A DNA stretch of 64,000 nucleotides, taken from assembly GCF_029525575.1 (NCBI RefSeq), contig NZ_JAPDIA010000008.1:806001-870000 (forward strand). The letters are read 5' to 3'. Source of the DNA: Cohnella rhizosphaerae (lineage in GTDB: Bacteria > Bacillota > Bacilli > Paenibacillales > Paenibacillaceae). Below the pieces are notes generated by a model. It saw only the letters and a list, made by a program, of their open reading frames with translations, searched no databases and was not told the DNA's origin. Below, piece by piece: positions 63,151-64,000 of this stretch. Positions within the stretch are counted from its first letter, which is position 1, and every line of letters starts with the position of its first letter. The position numbers were made by a program, and so were the translations under genes.

Positions 63151-64000
63151 ATGTCAAACACGAAACTAACCGCGCCGGGAGGCAATCCGAGCGACGTCGA
63201 GCGCATCAAGCGCGAGAGCAACTATTTGCGCGGTACGCTGGCCGCTTCGATGCTGGAGCCGCTCAGCGCCGGCATCTCCGACGATGACAACCGCCTGATG
63301 AAGTTCCACGGCAGTTACCTGCAGGACGACAGGGACCTGCGCAACGAACGGCAAAAGCAAAAGCTGGAGCCCGCCTATCAATTCATGCTGCGCGTCCGCA
63401 TGCCCGGCGGCGTCGCCCAGCCGGGACAATGGCTCGTCATGGACGAACTTGCCCGCAAATACGGGAACGGCACGCTTAAACTTACGACCCGCCAGACGTT
63501 CCAGATGCACGGCATTCTGAAGTGGAACATGAAAAAGACGATCCAGTCGATCCACCAGTCGCTGCTCGATACGATCGCGGCTTGCGGCGACGTCAACCGC
63601 AACGTCATGTGCAACCCGAATCCGTACCAATCGGACATTCACGCCGAAGTCTACGAATGGTCCAAGCGTCTCAGCAACGACCTGCTGCCGCGGACGAGAG
63701 CGTATCACGAGCTGTGGCTGGACGAGGAGATGGTCGCTTCGACGCCGGAGCAGGAAGTTCACGAGCCGATGTACGGCCCGCTCTACCTGCCGCGGAAGTT
63801 CAAGATCGGCATCGCCGTTCCGCCGTCTAACGATATCGACGTTTTTTCCCAGGATCTGGGCTTCATCGCGATCGTCGAGGACGGCAAGCTCGCCGGCTTC
63901 AACGTCGCGATCGGCGGCGGCATGGGCATGGCGCACGGCGACAAGGAGACCTACCCGCAGCTGGCGAAGGTCATCGGCTACTGCAAGCCGGAGCAGATCT
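63151..64000 (+). CDS. cysI: Sulfite reductase hemoprotein subunit (partial)
   Basis: The first 283 codons of the siroheme/[4Fe-4S] subunit that reduces sulfite to sulfide; the gene runs off the right edge. [33 protein letters not shown]-like [37 protein letters not shown] and [15 protein letters not shown] are characteristic of the CysI N-terminal half. The Fe-S ligands would lie beyond the window. ATG 63151 follows AGAGAGGAGT. It forms an operon with cysJ. The frame is intact as far as seen. Confidence 0.94.
   Translation, partial: MSNTKLTAPGGNPSDVERIKRESNYLRGTLAASMLEPLSAGISDDDNRLMKFHGSYLQDDRDLRNERQKQKLEPAYQFMLRVRMPGGVAQPGQWLVMDELARKYGNGTLKLTTRQTFQMHGILKWNMKKTIQSIHQSLLDTIAACGDVNRNVMCNPNPYQSDIHAEVYEWSKRLSNDLLPRTRAYHELWLDEEMVASTPEQEVHEPMYGPLYLPRKFKIGIAVPPSNDIDVFSQDLGFIAIVEDGKLAGFNVAIGGGMGMAHGDKETYPQLAKVIGYCKPEQI

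Overview
The window is chromosomal DNA from a G+C-rich member of the Bacillales, most likely Paenibacillaceae and Cohnella/Paenibacillus-like. The evidence is the strong GGAGG-type ribosome sites, frequent TTG starts, a YesM/YesN two-component pair beside a sugar ABC transporter, GlpP-type antitermination, DUF2512 and VanZ proteins, and a diaminopimelate dehydrogenase. It is almost wholly coding, with no rRNA, tRNA or CRISPR seen.

Layout. 1-3.9 kb: MFS exporter, a divergent PLP enzyme, YebC-family regulator. 4.0-5.3 kb: a decayed IS1595-type insertion sequence with reiterated ends. 5.4-14.3 kb: membrane glycosyltransferase, divergent DHA2 exporter/MarR pair, RNase Z, methyltransferase-TPR protein, VanZ protein, ddh. 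14.5-17.6 kb: a type III polyketide synthase/methyltransferase/flavoprotein operon resembling the srsABC phenolic-lipid genes. 17.7-21.7 kb: glycerol operon glpP-glpK-glpD with two hairpins preceded by a shared RNA motif. 21.8-29.1 kb: phosphodiesterase, SelO, pgi, an oxidoreductase, DUF2512, and a WYL regulator with a small monooxygenase. 29.1-30 kb: non-coding, with dispersed repeats and a candidate cre site. 30-41.7 kb: glycan-use operon (ABC transporter, YesMN, GH35 beta-galactosidase, Gfo/Idh enzyme, CGS-like PLP enzyme, DUF4091 protein). 41.8-45.7 kb: penicillin-binding protein, convergent FHA regulator, hydroxyacid dehydrogenase. 45.7-46.1 kb: a 51-bp tandem repeat. 46.2-54.3 kb: MarR, VOC protein, and a LysR gene divergent from a pentose-phosphate operon zwf-tkt-tal-gnd. 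55-58.8 kb: a very large secreted FecR/cadherin-like protein. 58.9-61 kb: arsR-arsB-arsC. 61.3-64 kb: cysJ and the start of cysI.

How the genes work together. The most interesting regulatory signal is an ATAG-N7-CTAT LysR-type box placed exactly 46 nt before a TATAGT -10 in two distant promoters, those of pgi and of zwf-tkt-tal-gnd. The lysR gene beside zwf has its start codon inside one of these boxes. This suggests that one regulator sets the glycolysis/pentose-phosphate branch point.

Data quality. About 36 reading-frame breaks occur in otherwise well conserved genes, including core ones (zwf, tkt, tal, gnd, rnz, ddh, glpK). Nearly all lie in short homopolymers and nearly all are cured by removing one base. 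I read these as consensus errors rather than biology and annotate such genes as single CDSs across the break. Residue numbers and lengths given for them are after correction.
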